Origin: VRUE01 sp963730315
Lineage (GTDB): Bacteria; Actinomycetota; Thermoleophilia; Solirubrobacterales; 70-9
DNA: 64,000 nucleotides
Assembly: GCA_963730315.1 (NCBI GenBank)
Contig: CAVSRD010000016.1
Coordinates: forward strand, 20,914-84,913
Direction of reading: 5' to 3'
Shown: positions 63,321 through 64,000 of the stretch, one piece after another
Layout: every line of letters starts with the position of its first letter
How positions within the stretch are numbered: the first letter of the stretch is position 1
Program-made: the position numbers and the translations under genes
Notes under the pieces: generated by a model
Databases searched by the model: none
What the model was told of the DNA's origin: nothing
What the model saw: the letters and a program-made list of their open reading frames with translations, nothing else

Positions 63321-63963
63321 AGGCGGCGGTTGAGCGCGGGGGGCTTGGCCACTCATTCGGGGGCGGGGCGCCATGGGTCGAGGTGCTGGCCTCCCTCGCC
63401 CAGCGCCGGGGTTTCGCCGCCGCCCAGGTACGGGCGATGCACCTGCCCGCCAACCGGGTGCGTTGGGCCCAGCGGCTGCTTGTGGGCCTGGAGCGCGAAG
63501 GCCTCGCCGCCCGCGCCCCCGGCCACCGCGCCGAGCGGGTCTGGTTCATCACCGAGCGCGGCGTCGAGGCGGTCCGCGCGGCCGGGGCGCTCGAAGCCGA
63601 GCCGCCGCTGCTCGAGCGAGCGCTCGGCATAGGGGCGGCTGATGGCACATACCCTCGCCGTCAACGAGGTCGGGATGGCCAGCGTGCGCGGCGGCCCGCG
63701 AGCGCGGCGATGGCTTCGGAGCGCTGTCCTGGCGCCACGAGGTGTCCCATCCGCTGAGCGCCGGGAGGGGGCGCCGACGCTCGCTGCTGATCGCCGACGC
63801 GGTCCTCACCTACCTGCGCGCCGACGGCTCCGGCGCCGTTCGTCGAGCAGCGTTCCTGGGAGCTGCGGTCGGGGCACCGCGCAGCATCGAGGGCCTCGCC
63901 GGCGAGCTCGCCACCTACGCTCGCCTGCGGCGGGCACGCGACGAGAAGGGCGAGCCGCTGTAG
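63302..63963 (+). CDS. Replication-relaxation family protein (frameshifted)
   Basis: About 220 residues. N-terminal winged helix WVEVLASLAQRRGFAAAQVR, ANRVRWAQRLLVGLEREGLA, then RVWFITERGVEAVRAAGALE. After shifts near 63640 and 63680: MAHTLAVNEVGMA, FGALSWRHEVSHPLSAGRGR, RSLLIADAVLTYLRADGSG, and a last helix GLAGELATYARLRRARDEKG. The pattern 'H-T-L-x-x-N-E-x' plus 'W-R-H-E' plus 'D-A-x-L-x-Y' is that of replication-relaxation proteins of actinobacterial plasmids and elements. The start is uncertain. Confidence 0.68.
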
Positions 63964-64000
63964 GCGCGGCAGCTACCCGGCATTCCCGTCGGTGCTCTGC

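Noticed and set aside
1..64000. CRISPR array
   Set aside because: No run of short identical direct repeats with regular unique spacers was seen; the repeats found are LamG domains, hairpin leaders and promoter-like motifs.

Overview
The window is high-GC DNA of an actinomycete. The protein styles (secreted repeat proteins ending in ALCLK, sigma factors fused to membrane tails, SCO6880-type transfer proteins, leaderless-looking genes, GTGA/ATGA/TGATG gene overlaps) suggest Thermoleophilia/Solirubrobacterales, but that is inference. Nearly all of it is accessory DNA: two different conjugation systems with a defence-like island between them.

Left element (about 1-34.8 kb). It carries an SSB, small regulators, a second OB-fold protein paired with a SLOG protein, and an intact MobF relaxase-helicase (4119-7160) with a candidate oriT just upstream. 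Cargo follows: a very long secreted RHS/YD-repeat protein with two LamG domains and two small membrane proteins behind it (7.6-16.6 kb). A six-gene type IV secretion operon lies on the minus strand (24019 to 16788): two-helix membrane protein, 229-aa protein, TrbL/VirB6-like protein, SCO6880 protein, VirB4-like ATPase, TraG/VirD4 coupling protein. Next come regulators, a membrane-tailed sigma-factor cassette (27.3-31.1 kb), a lipoprotein plus VirB1-like hydrolase, an excisionase-like gene, a tyrosine integrase and a tRNA-3'-like att candidate at 34.8 kb. A 28-bp bipartite motif, CCGGTGCA-N11-CGCTGGCCA, precedes six transcription units of this element, always in the direction of the gene, and appears to define its transfer regulon.

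Middle island (34.9-42.7 kb). Dam-type methylase and a nuclease-DGQHR-HEPN-like protein overlap TAATG. An IS481 remnant, a RusA-like resolvase, an NGQHR protein, a zinc-ribbon protein and a 653-aa protein with a HEPN-like motif follow. A second tRNA-3'-like fragment is at 42.9 kb. This is the best candidate here for an undescribed defence system.

Right element (43-64 kb). Four overlapping XRE regulators, an XRE-ImmA metalloprotease with a partner, a second sigma/secreted-protein/ALCLK-protein cassette paralogous to the left one, an ArsR regulator, and a plus-strand TcpC/TcpE/VirB4-type transfer operon (51.4-64 kb) with SLT-CHAP hydrolase, coupling ATPase and replication-relaxation protein. 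A minus-strand VapBC-like toxin-antitoxin pair sits inside this operon next to a truncated cytosine methylase.

Many genes at 8-15, 18-25, 47-50 and 52-64 kb are broken by single-base frameshifts. Two nearly identical LamG copies differ mostly by indels, largely in short base runs, which suggests assembly error for at least some of them. For such genes I give the span of the reconstructed gene and say where the frame changes.
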